Source: Flavobacteriaceae bacterium
GTDB taxonomy: Bacteria > Bacteroidota > Bacteroidia > Flavobacteriales > Flavobacteriaceae
Assembly: GCA_002707025.1 (NCBI GenBank)
Contig: PALG01000020.1
Span: 223,750 to 287,749, forward strand
DNA length: 64,000 nucleotides
Reading direction: 5' to 3'
Shown here: positions 44,298-52,838 of the stretch, one piece after another
Position numbering within the stretch: position 1 is the stretch's first letter
Layout: each line of letters opens with the position of its first letter
The notes under the pieces: generated by a model
The model's input: only the letters and a program-made list of their open reading frames with translations
Told to the model about the DNA's origin: nothing
Database searches by the model: none
Translations under genes and position numbers: made by a program

Positions 44298-45215
44298 TTA
44301 AAATATAGATAATTGGGTTTGTGTAGTAAAGGATTCCAATGCCAACATACCTAATTTGGAATTTCCTTTATCATTTAGGCCAGGCGACCAACAGGTTAAG
44401 GTGAATTCTCCTGGAAGCAGTGCTACAATTCCTCCGCCAACACCGCTTTTTCCTGGCAGGCCTACTTCAAAGGCGAATTCGCCTGCTTCATCATAAAATC
44501 CGCAGGTAAGCATGATGGCATTGATACGTTTCACCTGATTTTTATTTAAATGAGGGTTTCCTTTTAAGCAACTTCCCTGATTGGCAAAAGGGAAAAAGGC
44601 ATCGGAGAGCTGTTTGCAATTCATTTCGATGGAACACTGATGAAAGTAGAAATCCAAAATCGCTTCTACGTCATTGTTCAAGTTGTTGAAAGACTTCAGT
44701 AAATTGGCTGCCGCAAAATTATTATATCCAGTTTTGGCTTCCGAAGCAGCTACTTTTTCATTAAATTGAATACTTTGGTCGTGCGCCAAATCCCGAACAA
44801 ATTGTAGAAAATCTTCTTTTGGGTTTTTTAATTCTGAAACAAGGATATCAGCAATAACAATAGCACCACTATTTACCAAAGGGTTTCTTGGGATTCCTTC
44901 TTCTTGCTCCAATAAAGACAAGTGATTGAAAGGGTTTCCGGAAGGTTCCACGTCTACCCGGGTTAAAATGTTCTTGGTACCTAACATAGAAAAAGCCAAG
45001 GCTAAGGAAAATACCTTAGAGATACTTTGGATGGAGAAAGGAATATCCCATTCCCCTACAAAATAATCCTCTCCTTGCAATTTATTGAGGTACATCCCAA
45101 AATGATCCTCCTTAATCTTTGCCAATTCTGGGATGTAATTTGCTACCTCCCCTTTATTTTTTGTGGCTTTTGCTGTCTCGTATATGGTATCTAGAATGCC
45201 TTGGAAGTTGGTCAT
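44298..45215 (-). CDS. glsA: Glutaminase
   Basis: This enzyme hydrolyses glutamine to glutamate and ammonia. The 305-residue protein has the serine beta-lactamase-like fold with SxxK at residues 64-67 (SIQSISKVF), the NPLVNSGAIV motif, the YNNFAAANLLKSF segment and the GLPGKSGVGGGIVALLPGEF motif near the C-terminus. Length fits the bacterial GlsA family. It lies 3 bases from gcvT in the same direction. Confidence 0.95.
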   Translation of the reverse strand: MTNFQGILDTIYETAKATKNKGEVANYIPELAKIKEDHFGMYLNKLQGEDYFVGEWDIPFSIQSISKVFSLALAFSMLGTKNILTRVDVEPSGNPFNHLSLLEQEEGIPRNPLVNSGAIVIADILVSELKNPKEDFLQFVRDLAHDQSIQFNEKVAASEAKTGYNNFAAANLLKSFNNLNNDVEAILDFYFHQCSIEMNCKQLSDAFFPFANQGSCLKGNPHLNKNQVKRINAIMLTCGFYDEAGEFAFEVGLPGKSGVGGGIVALLPGEFTLTCWSPGLNDKGNSKLGMLALESFTTQTQLSIF

Positions 45216-45218
45216 ACC

Positions 45219-46304
45219 TCAATCTTTCTTGTAAAAGGGCAGTTTAACCACTTTTGCCGGAACGGCATTTTTTCGAATCTGAATAAATATTTGTGATCCT
45301 GGGTCTTTAAAAATGGTAGGGACATATCCTAAACCAATTCCTTTACCTACCGAAGGGGCCATAGTCCCACTGGTCACGTTTCCAATGACGTTTCCTTGGC
45401 TATCTACAATATCGTACCCTTGTCTGGGAATTCCTCTTTCAGTAAGTTCAAAAGCGATTAAACGACGTTCGGGACCGCGTTCTTTTTCTTTCTGAAGGGC
45501 ATCACTATTAATAAATTCCTTGTTGAATTTAGTGATCCAGCCCAATCCGGCTTCTAATGGCGAAGTGGTATCGTCGATGTCATTTCCGTAAAGACAATAA
45601 CCCATTTCCAGTCGAAGCGTGTCACGAGCTGCAAGTCCAATGGGTTTGATGCCATAAGATGCACCGGCTTCCATCACTTTTTTCCATACTTGCTCCACCT
45701 CACTGTTTTTACAATAAATTTCGAAACCACCGCTACCGGTATAGCCTGTGGCACTAATCATCACATGTTCGATTCCGGCAAAATCGGCTACACGAAAGTG
45801 GTAAAATGGAATCGCACTCAAATCTTCGCTGGTTAGTGACTGCATGGCTTCGGCTGCTTTTGGGCCTTGAATGGCCAACAAGGAAAAATCATCTGATAGG
45901 TTTTTCAACTCCGCACCCATAGTGTTATGTTTGTTGATCCAGTTCCAATCTTTTTCAATATTGGAGGCATTTACCACCAGCACCCATTTTTCTTCATTCA
46001 ATCGGTAAATAATCAAATCGTCTACAATCCCTCCATCTTCATTCGGTAAACAGCTATATTGGGCTTGAAAATCTACCAATTTGGAAGCGTCATTGCTGCT
46101 TACTTTCTGAATAAGCTCTAGCGCTTTAGGCCCCGTAACTAAAAATTCACCCATGTGCGATACATCAAAAACCCCCACACCATTGCGTACGGTTTCATGT
46201 TCTATATTGACCCCTTCATAGGAAACAGGCATATTATACCCCGCAAAAGGAACCATTTTGGCGCCAAGATTTTCGTGAATGTGAGTAAGTGCAGTATTTT
46301 TCAT
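45219..46304 (-). CDS. gcvT: Glycine cleavage system T protein (aminomethyltransferase)
   Basis: GcvT transfers the methylene group of glycine from lipoyl-H protein to tetrahydrofolate. The 361-residue protein has the family opening [35 protein letters not shown], and the folate-binding region ([14 protein letters not shown]). [20 protein letters not shown] and the C-terminal [20 protein letters not shown] are intact. gcvH and gcvP are not adjacent. It is the first gene of a tight minus-strand run to the pterin dehydratase. A TACATTTG box lies 23 bases upstream; no glycine riboswitch is seen. Confidence 0.96.
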   Translation of the reverse strand: MKNTALTHIHENLGAKMVPFAGYNMPVSYEGVNIEHETVRNGVGVFDVSHMGEFLVTGPKALELIQKVSSNDASKLVDFQAQYSCLPNEDGGIVDDLIIYRLNEEKWVLVVNASNIEKDWNWINKHNTMGAELKNLSDDFSLLAIQGPKAAEAMQSLTSEDLSAIPFYHFRVADFAGIEHVMISATGYTGSGGFEIYCKNSEVEQVWKKVMEAGASYGIKPIGLAARDTLRLEMGYCLYGNDIDDTTSPLEAGLGWITKFNKEFINSDALQKEKERGPERRLIAFELTERGIPRQGYDIVDSQGNVIGNVTSGTMAPSVGKGIGLGYVPTIFKDPGSQIFIQIRKNAVPAKVVKLPFYKKD

Positions 46305-46326
46305 GATTTTCTGAAATAATTTTCAG

Positions 46327-46334
46327 CAAATGTA
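46327..46334 (-). promoter_or_regulatory. -7 box TACATTTG of gcvT operon, followed by a small hairpin
   Basis: On the minus strand TACATTTG matches TAnnTTTG exactly. The next bases (46311-46326) form a perfect CTGAAA/TTTCAG hairpin with a 4-base loop at the start of the transcript, just before the gcvT ATG at 46304. Confidence 0.5.
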
Positions 46335-46423
46335 AATATTCTTCTATAAGGGAACGCGCCATTTGCTTGATTGTTTTCAACAAGGGTAGTAACTTGCATA
46401 AAAAATTTGATAAAGCCCTTGCT

Positions 46424-47968
46424 ATGAAACTATTTTCTGCGGAACAATTTTACGAAGCCGATTCCATTACCACTAAAAAACAAGGAATTACCTCTTTAGA
46501 TTTGATGGAACGTGCGGCCACCCAACTACATGCTTGGCTACACCAGCGTATGCAAGGCGCACAGGTTCCTATTCATATTTTTTGTGGAATTGGAAACAAT
46601 GGTGGCGATGGCCTGGCCCTTGGGCGATTGCTTATAGAAAGTGGATACAACGTTAACATTTATATCGCCAATTTTACCGATAAGCGGTCCGATTGTTTTC
46701 TGAAGAATTACAGTAAAATAAAAGAAGTCACGAAGAAGTGGCCGGTTTTAATGACTTCGAAAAAGGATTTTCCGACTATTTCCCCAGATGCTATTATTGT
46801 GGATTGCCTTTTTGGAATAGGATTGAATCGCCCGCCGGAAGGCTGGGTTAAAGGATTGATTCAGTATTTGAATGCTCAAAAAGCATTTAAATTGTCGGTG
46901 GATATTCCTAGTGGTCTTTGGGCCAATGAACCTTTAATGGATGAAACTGCAGTAGTAAGGGCGAATCATACGTTGACATTCCAGGCGCCTAAACTCTCTT
47001 TCTTTTTACCACAAACGGGTCATTTTGTGCCCTATTTTGAAGTTTTGGATATTGGGCTGGATCCTGAGTACTTACAAATGACACAGCCCTTAGGGCAACT
47101 GATTTACAAACCCCAAGCCCAACTTTTTTACAAACAACGGGAAAAGTTTTCGCATAAAGGGGCTTATGGTCATGCACTCATTATTGGTGGGAGTAAAGGG
47201 AAAATAGGGGCCGTAACATTAAGTGCTAAAGCAGCCCTTAAAACGGGAGCGGGTTTGGTAACCGCTTATGTCCCCAATTGCGGAAATGACATACTTCAGG
47301 TTTCCGTTCCTGAAGTGATGACGATTTCGGACGCTTCGGAAACATTTATAAGTTCTATAAAATATGAATTTGAACCTTCAGCTATTGCAATTGGTATGGG
47401 GTTGGGACAACATGCAGCTACTTCTGAAGCACTCAAAAAATTATTTTCCGAAGTGAAAATACCCATGGTCATTGATGCCGATGCCTTGAATTGTATTTCC
47501 AAACATTCAGAATTATTGGCCTCAATTCCTGAAAATAGTATTCTTACGCCTCATGAAGGGGAGCTAAAACGCTTGGTAGGAGAATGGAAGAATGATTATG
47601 AGAAATTGGAAAAAGCGAAGGCTTTCTCAAAAAAGCATACGGTTATAGTAGTTATTAAAGGGGCTCATACCATCACGGTGAATGGGGATCAACTGTATAT
47701 CAACACAACCGGTAACCCCGGGATGGCGACAGCTGGAAGCGGTGACGTGTTAAGTGGAATGATTGCTGGGTTAATGGCACAGGATTACAACCCTTTGCTA
47801 GCTACTATTTTTGGAGTGTATTTGCATGGTACCGCGGGAAATATCACCGCCAATGAAGAAGGCTTTGAGGCCCTTACCGCTAGCTCCATTATCGATAGCA
47901 TTGGAGTATCGTTTTTAGAATTATTTCGACAAGAAGAGTCTCAACAAAACCCTTCGAAAGAGTCCTAA
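46424..47968 (+). CDS. Bifunctional NAD(P)HX epimerase / ADP-dependent dehydratase
   Basis: This enzyme repairs hydrated NADH and NADPH. The 514-residue protein has an N-terminal YjeF_N (epimerase) domain with GIGNNGGDGLALGRLL and a VDCLFGIGL tract. It is fused to the C-terminal ADP/ATP-dependent dehydratase (ribokinase-like) domain with GGSKGKIGAVTLSAKAALKT, DADALN and NTTGNPGMATAGSGDVLSG. Fused architecture is common in bacteria. ATG 46424 is chosen because upstream codons (to 46367) encode a non-homologous extension and the N-terminal MKLFSAEQFYEAD is typical. Confidence 0.94.
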   Translation: MKLFSAEQFYEADSITTKKQGITSLDLMERAATQLHAWLHQRMQGAQVPIHIFCGIGNNGGDGLALGRLLIESGYNVNIYIANFTDKRSDCFLKNYSKIKEVTKKWPVLMTSKKDFPTISPDAIIVDCLFGIGLNRPPEGWVKGLIQYLNAQKAFKLSVDIPSGLWANEPLMDETAVVRANHTLTFQAPKLSFFLPQTGHFVPYFEVLDIGLDPEYLQMTQPLGQLIYKPQAQLFYKQREKFSHKGAYGHALIIGGSKGKIGAVTLSAKAALKTGAGLVTAYVPNCGNDILQVSVPEVMTISDASETFISSIKYEFEPSAIAIGMGLGQHAATSEALKKLFSEVKIPMVIDADALNCISKHSELLASIPENSILTPHEGELKRLVGEWKNDYEKLEKAKAFSKKHTVIVVIKGAHTITVNGDQLYINTTGNPGMATAGSGDVLSGMIAGLMAQDYNPLLATIFGVYLHGTAGNITANEEGFEALTASSIIDSIGVSFLELFRQEESQQNPSKES

Positions 47969-47969
47969 A

Positions 47970-47994
47970 AAAAAGCTCCCGTAAGGAGCTTTTT
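47970..47994. terminator. Bidirectional terminator
   Basis: AAAGCTCC and GGAGCTTT pair around a short loop, with flanking A and T runs. It lies between the convergent NAD(P)HX repair gene (stop 47968) and the TlpA-like gene (stop 47998). Confidence 0.85.
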
Positions 47995-47997
47995 AAT

Positions 47998-49014
47998 TTA
48001 CATCAATTTTTCTTTAAGCATTTCCTTTAGCTTTGGGTTGGAAGGTCTTGGAGCGTCTGGGCTCACAATTTTTCCTTCAGGATCAATTAGGATAAATCTA
48101 GGAATTCCACTAATGTAGTAGTCTTTCACGAATTGCGATTCCCAGTCTTTATCGGCAAATAGCTGTATTCCACCTAGCGTTTCTTCAGCAACCATATTCT
48201 CCCATTTTTCATGGTCTTTTTCACGGTCTATGGAAATACTTACAAAAGCAATATTTTCCTCTTTAAATTCTTCTTCTACTTCTTTTAAGTAGGGAATTTC
48301 TGCCTTGCAGGGGCCGCACCAGGTGGCCCATACATCTACGTACACGTACTTTCCTTTTAAATCGGATAGGCTAGTGGTGCCACCTGCGTGGTTTTCATAG
48401 TCTTTAAAAGTGGGGGATGGGGTTCCTTCAGGAAGGTTTTGGCGCAAGGCCACCATTTGGTTCAGATAGCGACCATAATTTTTTACACTTGCTTTTACAT
48501 TTTTTCTCGTGCTGTTAACCACAACGCTATCAATATTCTCTTTGGAGTCGATGAATTTATTCATTTCCACTTCTATTTCTGCTAACTTGTTCTGTAAAGC
48601 GGTCGAATCCATATCATCAACATTTATATCGAATAATTTTTCCTCCATTAAATAGCGCTGTGCCAAAAAGTTGTTGTTTTCGGAACCTTCACCTTCATAT
48701 TTAATGCTCTCATCAAATTTATCGGCATCCAGGGTCATATTTATTTCGTACCCGTTCCTCAAAAATAGGGAAGTATATTCGTCGCCCCCTTTAAAATTGT
48801 ACATTCCAGGGTTTACGATATGAAGGGTGTCTTCAAAACTACCATCTTCAGCAACCAAAATAATTTTTTTATAATCACCATTGAAAATTTGAATAGAATC
48901 GTTGACATTATTGGAGATTTTTCCAGAGAAGGAAACGTAATCCTTCTCTTTTTCTTTGGGTTCATTACAAGCAAATAATGCTAAAGCAAGAAGGGGTAGA
49001 AGTATTTTTTTCAT
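47998..49014 (-). CDS. TlpA-like thioredoxin-domain lipoprotein
   Basis: The 338-residue protein has a lipoprotein signal (MKKILLPLLALALFAC, lipobox Cys16). The N-terminal half (residues 25-185) is a DUF4369-like domain followed by a helical segment. The C-terminal half is a thioredoxin domain with WATWCGPCKAEIPYLKEV, its redox cysteines near residues 231 and 234, and a cis-Pro segment SGIPRFILIDPEG. It is likely a periplasmic thiol reductase or resa-type protein. Divergent from hutH. Confidence 0.88.
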   Translation of the reverse strand: MKKILLPLLALALFACNEPKEKEKDYVSFSGKISNNVNDSIQIFNGDYKKIILVAEDGSFEDTLHIVNPGMYNFKGGDEYTSLFLRNGYEINMTLDADKFDESIKYEGEGSENNNFLAQRYLMEEKLFDINVDDMDSTALQNKLAEIEVEMNKFIDSKENIDSVVVNSTRKNVKASVKNYGRYLNQMVALRQNLPEGTPSPTFKDYENHAGGTTSLSDLKGKYVYVDVWATWCGPCKAEIPYLKEVEEEFKEENIAFVSISIDREKDHEKWENMVAEETLGGIQLFADKDWESQFVKDYYISGIPRFILIDPEGKIVSPDAPRPSNPKLKEMLKEKLM

Positions 49015-49119
49015 AATATTAGTTGTATATATGCATAAAAATAAAGGTTTGTGTTTTTACTGCCTAATTTTTATAAAAAACTTCACATTAATTGTATTTT
49101 TACAAGACAACCTTAACCA

Positions 49120-50631
49120 ATGGAAGAACACCATTATATTAGTACTGAATTACTTACAATTTCAAAAATCAAGGAAATCCTTGAGTATCAGCAACCCATA
49201 GCATTATCTGAAGAAGCCATCCTGAATATTAACAAATCCCATGATTATCTTCAACACAAAATTAAAGATAATGAAACCCCTATATATGGTATCAATACGG
49301 GTTTTGGCTCTTTATGCGATGTAAGAGTTTCGTCGGACAACTTATCCAAGCTTCAGGAAAATTTAGTGATGTCTCATGCTTGTGGAACGGGAAATAAAGT
49401 CCCTAAGCCTATTGTAAAGATTATGCTCTTGCTCAAAATCCAGTCTTTAAGCTATGGATACAGTGGAGTACAGCTGCAAACGGTGCAACGACTGGTAGAT
49501 TTTTATAATTACAACATTCTCCCCGTCATTTATGAGCAGGGAAGTTTAGGGGCTTCTGGCGATCTAGCACCGTTGGCACACCTAGCCTTGCCTTTATTAG
49601 GAAAAGGCGAGGTGTATGTGGATGATAAAATTGTCGCTGCCTCAGAAGTTCTTAAAGAGCAGGAATGGAAACCTGTTTCCTTACAAGCCAAAGAAGGACT
49701 GGCCTTATTAAACGGTACCCAGTTTATGAGTGCCTATGGCGTATTCTGTTTATTGAAAAGCTATAAACTTTCTTATATGGCCGACTTAATCGCAGCTATT
49801 TCCATGGATGCTTTCAACTGTAACTTGAGTCCGTTCGATCCCTTGGTGCATATGGTACGTCCCCATCGTGGTCAAGTAAAAACGGCGGAGCATATTCTGG
49901 AGTTTCTGGAAGGCAGTGAGATTGCGGTTTCTGAAAATAAAAAAGTACAGGACCCTTATTCCTTCCGTTGTGTTCCTCAAGTGCATGGTGCATCTAAGGA
50001 TACGCTTTTATTTGTGCAAAAAACCATTAAAACAGAAATCAACTCGGTTACCGATAACCCGAATATTTTTATTTCTGAAGACAAAATCATTTCCGGTGGA
50101 AATTTTCACGGACAACCTTTGGCATTGGCATTAGATTATTTAGCCATTGCCACATCAGAGCTAGGGAATATTTCAGAAAGAAGAACCTATCAATTGGTTT
50201 CAGGGCTACGGGACCTTCCCAACTTTTTAGTCAATAACCCAGGCTTGAATAGTGGTTTTATGATTCCACAGTACACGGCGGCCAGTATTGTAAGCCAGAA
50301 TAAGCAATATGCAACTCCAGCTTCCATAGATTCGATAGTTTCCTCAAATGGACAGGAAGACCACGTAAGTATGGGGGCTAATGCCGCTACCAAATGCCTT
50401 AAGGTAATTGATAATCTAGAAACTATTTTGGCCATTGAGCTGTTGAATGCTTCACAAGCCTTAGAGTTCAGAAGACCGTTAAAATCTTCCCCGCTTATTG
50501 AAAGTTTGTTGGAAAATTATAGAAAAGAAGTATCTTTTGTTTCTGAAGATCGTATTCTTTCTTTCGATATTGAAGCTTCTGTTGCATTTATACAAAGCTT
50601 TCAAATTGAAAGTGATTTATTGTTTGATTAA
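49120..50631 (+). CDS. hutH: Histidine ammonia-lyase
   Basis: HutH deaminates histidine to urocanate. The 503-residue protein carries the autocatalytic MIO tripeptide Ala145-Ser146-Gly147 in GSLGASGDLAPLAHLALPLL. Substrate residues YGINTGFGSL (Tyr56 region) and QDPYSFRC-type VQDPYSFRCVPQVHG are intact, as is the QEDHVSMG Glu/His. The other hut genes are not adjacent. A tyrosine-specific role is possible in this family, but the histidine lyase signature QDPYSxR favours HutH. Confidence 0.92.
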   Translation: MEEHHYISTELLTISKIKEILEYQQPIALSEEAILNINKSHDYLQHKIKDNETPIYGINTGFGSLCDVRVSSDNLSKLQENLVMSHACGTGNKVPKPIVKIMLLLKIQSLSYGYSGVQLQTVQRLVDFYNYNILPVIYEQGSLGASGDLAPLAHLALPLLGKGEVYVDDKIVAASEVLKEQEWKPVSLQAKEGLALLNGTQFMSAYGVFCLLKSYKLSYMADLIAAISMDAFNCNLSPFDPLVHMVRPHRGQVKTAEHILEFLEGSEIAVSENKKVQDPYSFRCVPQVHGASKDTLLFVQKTIKTEINSVTDNPNIFISEDKIISGGNFHGQPLALALDYLAIATSELGNISERRTYQLVSGLRDLPNFLVNNPGLNSGFMIPQYTAASIVSQNKQYATPASIDSIVSSNGQEDHVSMGANAATKCLKVIDNLETILAIELLNASQALEFRRPLKSSPLIESLLENYRKEVSFVSEDRILSFDIEASVAFIQSFQIESDLLFD

Positions 50632-50641
50632 TTTTTTCCCT

Positions 50642-51493
50642 ATGAAAGCAATTATTGGTAAATACTTGGTTTTTATACTGTCATTTTTGGCATTATCCTG
50701 TAAAACTTTAAATAAAGATGTTACCTATACTGAAATGGTAAGCAAGGCTTCTACACAGGCACAACGTTTGGTTAATGAAGCAGATTTTGAAACCTGTAAG
50801 TTAGGGGACCGTAAGAAGTTTGGTGATGTTTGGCTTAAAAATAACCTTTGGGGAAAGTCCAAATTGAAGGAAGGTAGTACCCCAGAATTGTGTAGCTTTA
50901 AAAAAGGGGAGTACTATGGATGGAAATGGCAACTGCCTAATAATGCCGGTGGGGTTATTGGATATCCTGCATTGCAAATAGGTAGAAACCCTTTTGAAAA
51001 TGGAAATGAGGAAACAACTGGCTTTCCGGTTATGGTTAAGGACATTAAATCCTTGAAGGTTTCCTATGATGTAGAGACCCATGTAAAACATAAAAAATAC
51101 AATCTTGCGTTCGATTTGTGGTTAACAGACGCTAAAGATTACAAATTGGAAAATATCCAAACCGAGATTATGATTTGGGAGGATTACTTCGATTTCACCT
51201 CGTACGGAAAAAAACAAGAAACCATTATCACTCCCTTTGGCACATACGATGTATTGGCGGGCCATTTGGAAAACCCAAAGTTCTCTCAAGATTGGCAGTA
51301 CATTGCTTTTGTGAGAAAAACCACTACCCAGAAAGCCGATATAGACTTGGCCTTTTTCCTGAATTATTTAGTGGAGAACAAAATGATCGCTTCAACCCAT
51401 TATTTCACCTCTATTGAGTTTGGAAATGAAATTGGGAATTCCAGTGGTATTACAATGGTTAGAAAGTTTGACTGGGAATTAAAAAAGAAATAA
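50642..51493 (+). CDS. GH12-like endoglucanase-fold lipoprotein
   Basis: The 283-residue product has a lipoprotein signal (MKAIIGKYLVFILSFLALSC, Cys20). The rest has the beta-jelly-roll pattern of glycoside hydrolase family 12: IGYPALQIG near residue 106, LAFDLWLTDA, and TEIMIWEDYFD. The Glu175 in EIMIW corresponds to the GH12 nucleophile. Candidate acid/base Glu263 lies in EFGNEIGNSSG. It would cleave beta-glucan, xyloglucan or similar at the cell surface; the Trp/Tyr clusters of classical GH12 are weaker, so substrate is uncertain. ATG 50642 places the signal peptide at the N-terminus. The next gene starts two bases after the stop. Confidence 0.7.
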   Translation: MKAIIGKYLVFILSFLALSCKTLNKDVTYTEMVSKASTQAQRLVNEADFETCKLGDRKKFGDVWLKNNLWGKSKLKEGSTPELCSFKKGEYYGWKWQLPNNAGGVIGYPALQIGRNPFENGNEETTGFPVMVKDIKSLKVSYDVETHVKHKKYNLAFDLWLTDAKDYKLENIQTEIMIWEDYFDFTSYGKKQETIITPFGTYDVLAGHLENPKFSQDWQYIAFVRKTTTQKADIDLAFFLNYLVENKMIASTHYFTSIEFGNEIGNSSGITMVRKFDWELKKK

Positions 51494-51494
51494 A

Positions 51495-52382
51495 ATGAAC
51501 TATTTCAAACTTAGTTTTTTTTTGTTTTTTATAAATAATATAAGCCTGCAAGCACAAGAATATAAGCCACTTTTGGGCCATAGCAATGAATGGCATTTTA
51601 CCACCTGCTTTTTTGGTTGCTTAACAGATATATATTATGCCAAAACGGATACCGTGGTAAATGGTAAACCTCACAAAATACTGGATGGATATCATTACAT
51701 TTCCAGAAGCTTTTTACTACATGAAGATGTTCCCGAGCAAAAAGTTTACATGACGAAAGTCAATGAGACTAGTATAGAAGAATACTTACTATATGATTTT
51801 ACCTTACAAACAGGAGATTCTATCGATATGGTAAACCCAATCACTCCTTTTCCGCAGCAAGCCGGTTACTTTACTGTGGATTCCATACGCTTGAAAACTT
51901 TGGAAGATGGAGAAGATTATCGCCATTTTTATTTTTCCCCAAGTACATCCAATACCATAAGTAACAATAATTGCATTTGGATAGAAGGAGTTGGGTCGAT
52001 GTCCTTGATTAATGCTCCAAGTGGGGAGCCAGATCTTAATGGAGTAGGGGCATTAAGTTGTTTTTTTAAAAATGGGCAGTCTATTTACATGAATTTGGAT
52101 TCTATTGATGCATGTATGCCCACGCTTTCAAGTACCGAGGAAATTAGTAATGCTCCCTCGTTGGTGTTGGTTCAAAAAGAAAATAGGATAGAGATATTCC
52201 ATACGGATGCGATTGCTCGATTGCAATTATTCGAGATAAATGGAAAAAGGATTTCTTCTTTTTTGAATACATCAAGACGGGATCAAATTACTTTTGAAAC
52301 ACATACTCTTTCCAAGGGAATTTATGTAATTCTCGCGGAAGGGCTTTCGGGAGAGAAAAGCTTGCTGAAATTCGTCAAATAA
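51495..52382 (+). CDS. T9SS-exported protein with C-terminal sorting domain
   Basis: The 295-residue product has a signal peptide (LSFFLFFINNISLQAQ) and an N-terminal region of about 200 residues without recognised domain, rich in aromatic residues. The C-terminal 75 residues form a type A T9SS sorting domain: an extended-strand pattern with ARLQLFEINGKRISSF and a final GIYVILAEGLSGEKSLLKFV. It is probably exported by the type IX system and anchored or released at the surface. Its ATG lies two bases after the GH12-like gene, so a shared function on polysaccharide is plausible but unproven. Confidence 0.75.
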   Translation: MNYFKLSFFLFFINNISLQAQEYKPLLGHSNEWHFTTCFFGCLTDIYYAKTDTVVNGKPHKILDGYHYISRSFLLHEDVPEQKVYMTKVNETSIEEYLLYDFTLQTGDSIDMVNPITPFPQQAGYFTVDSIRLKTLEDGEDYRHFYFSPSTSNTISNNNCIWIEGVGSMSLINAPSGEPDLNGVGALSCFFKNGQSIYMNLDSIDACMPTLSSTEEISNAPSLVLVQKENRIEIFHTDAIARLQLFEINGKRISSFLNTSRRDQITFETHTLSKGIYVILAEGLSGEKSLLKFVK

Positions 52383-52389
52383 TTTAGTA

Positions 52390-52764
52390 CTAAGATTCCT
52401 CTTCAATACTTTCCATAACCCAATCAATTGCTTTTCTTAATTTTTTGAAATTCCGAAATGGTTTTTTAAGAAATAGTTTTTCAATATGGGCATTGCTTAA
52501 ATTTAGAGGGTTTTCAGAAACCACTGCGAAAGCCACTAGGTTTTCAATTTTTGAAGTATTGGTATATACAGTAGGATCTACGGAATAAGAGTTTATGCGA
52601 TGACTTATATAGCCAAATTTTTTGTGGGGAAAGTAATCTTCAGCAATTTTCACTAAAACTTTATTGTGTCCTGGCGAAATAGTAACCCCTTCTTTCATGA
52701 TGGCAATTACATAGCTATCATGTACTTCAAGGGTTCCAAATTCGAATTGTAATTGAGTTTTCAA
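52390..52764 (-). CDS. Small STAS/SpoIIAA-like protein, paralogue of the gene at 35829
   Basis: The 124-residue protein shares its length and its motif order with the protein at 35829: an EGV segment (IMKEGVTIS), KKFGYISHRI, a VDP motif (YSVDPTVY), an AFAVVSE strand, and a C-terminal helix RKAIDWVMESIEEES. The fold is probably SpoIIAA-like. It lies 49 bases after the clpC stop on the minus strand. Function unknown; no Ser phosphorylation site evident. Confidence 0.65.
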   Translation of the reverse strand: MKTQLQFEFGTLEVHDSYVIAIMKEGVTISPGHNKVLVKIAEDYFPHKKFGYISHRINSYSVDPTVYTNTSKIENLVAFAVVSENPLNLSNAHIEKLFLKKPFRNFKKLRKAIDWVMESIEEES

Positions 52765-52806
52765 TGAAAATATTTTGAAAACAAGTTACGAAGAAATGTT
52801 AAAACT

Positions 52807-52838
52807 TAAAAGGCTACGATTCCGTAGCCTTTTTTTGT
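52807..52838. terminator. Hairpin over the clpC stop
   Basis: AAAAGGCTACG and CGTAGCCTTTTT form a long stem with a 4-base loop. The clpC TAG stop (52814-52816) is inside the stem. On the minus strand only four Ts follow, so termination of clpC may be partial; the stronger T-run is on the plus strand. Confidence 0.6.

Noticed and set aside
46305..46366. Possible glycine riboswitch before gcvT
   Set aside because: The leader after the -7 box is only about 20 bases with one small hairpin; there is no room for an aptamer.
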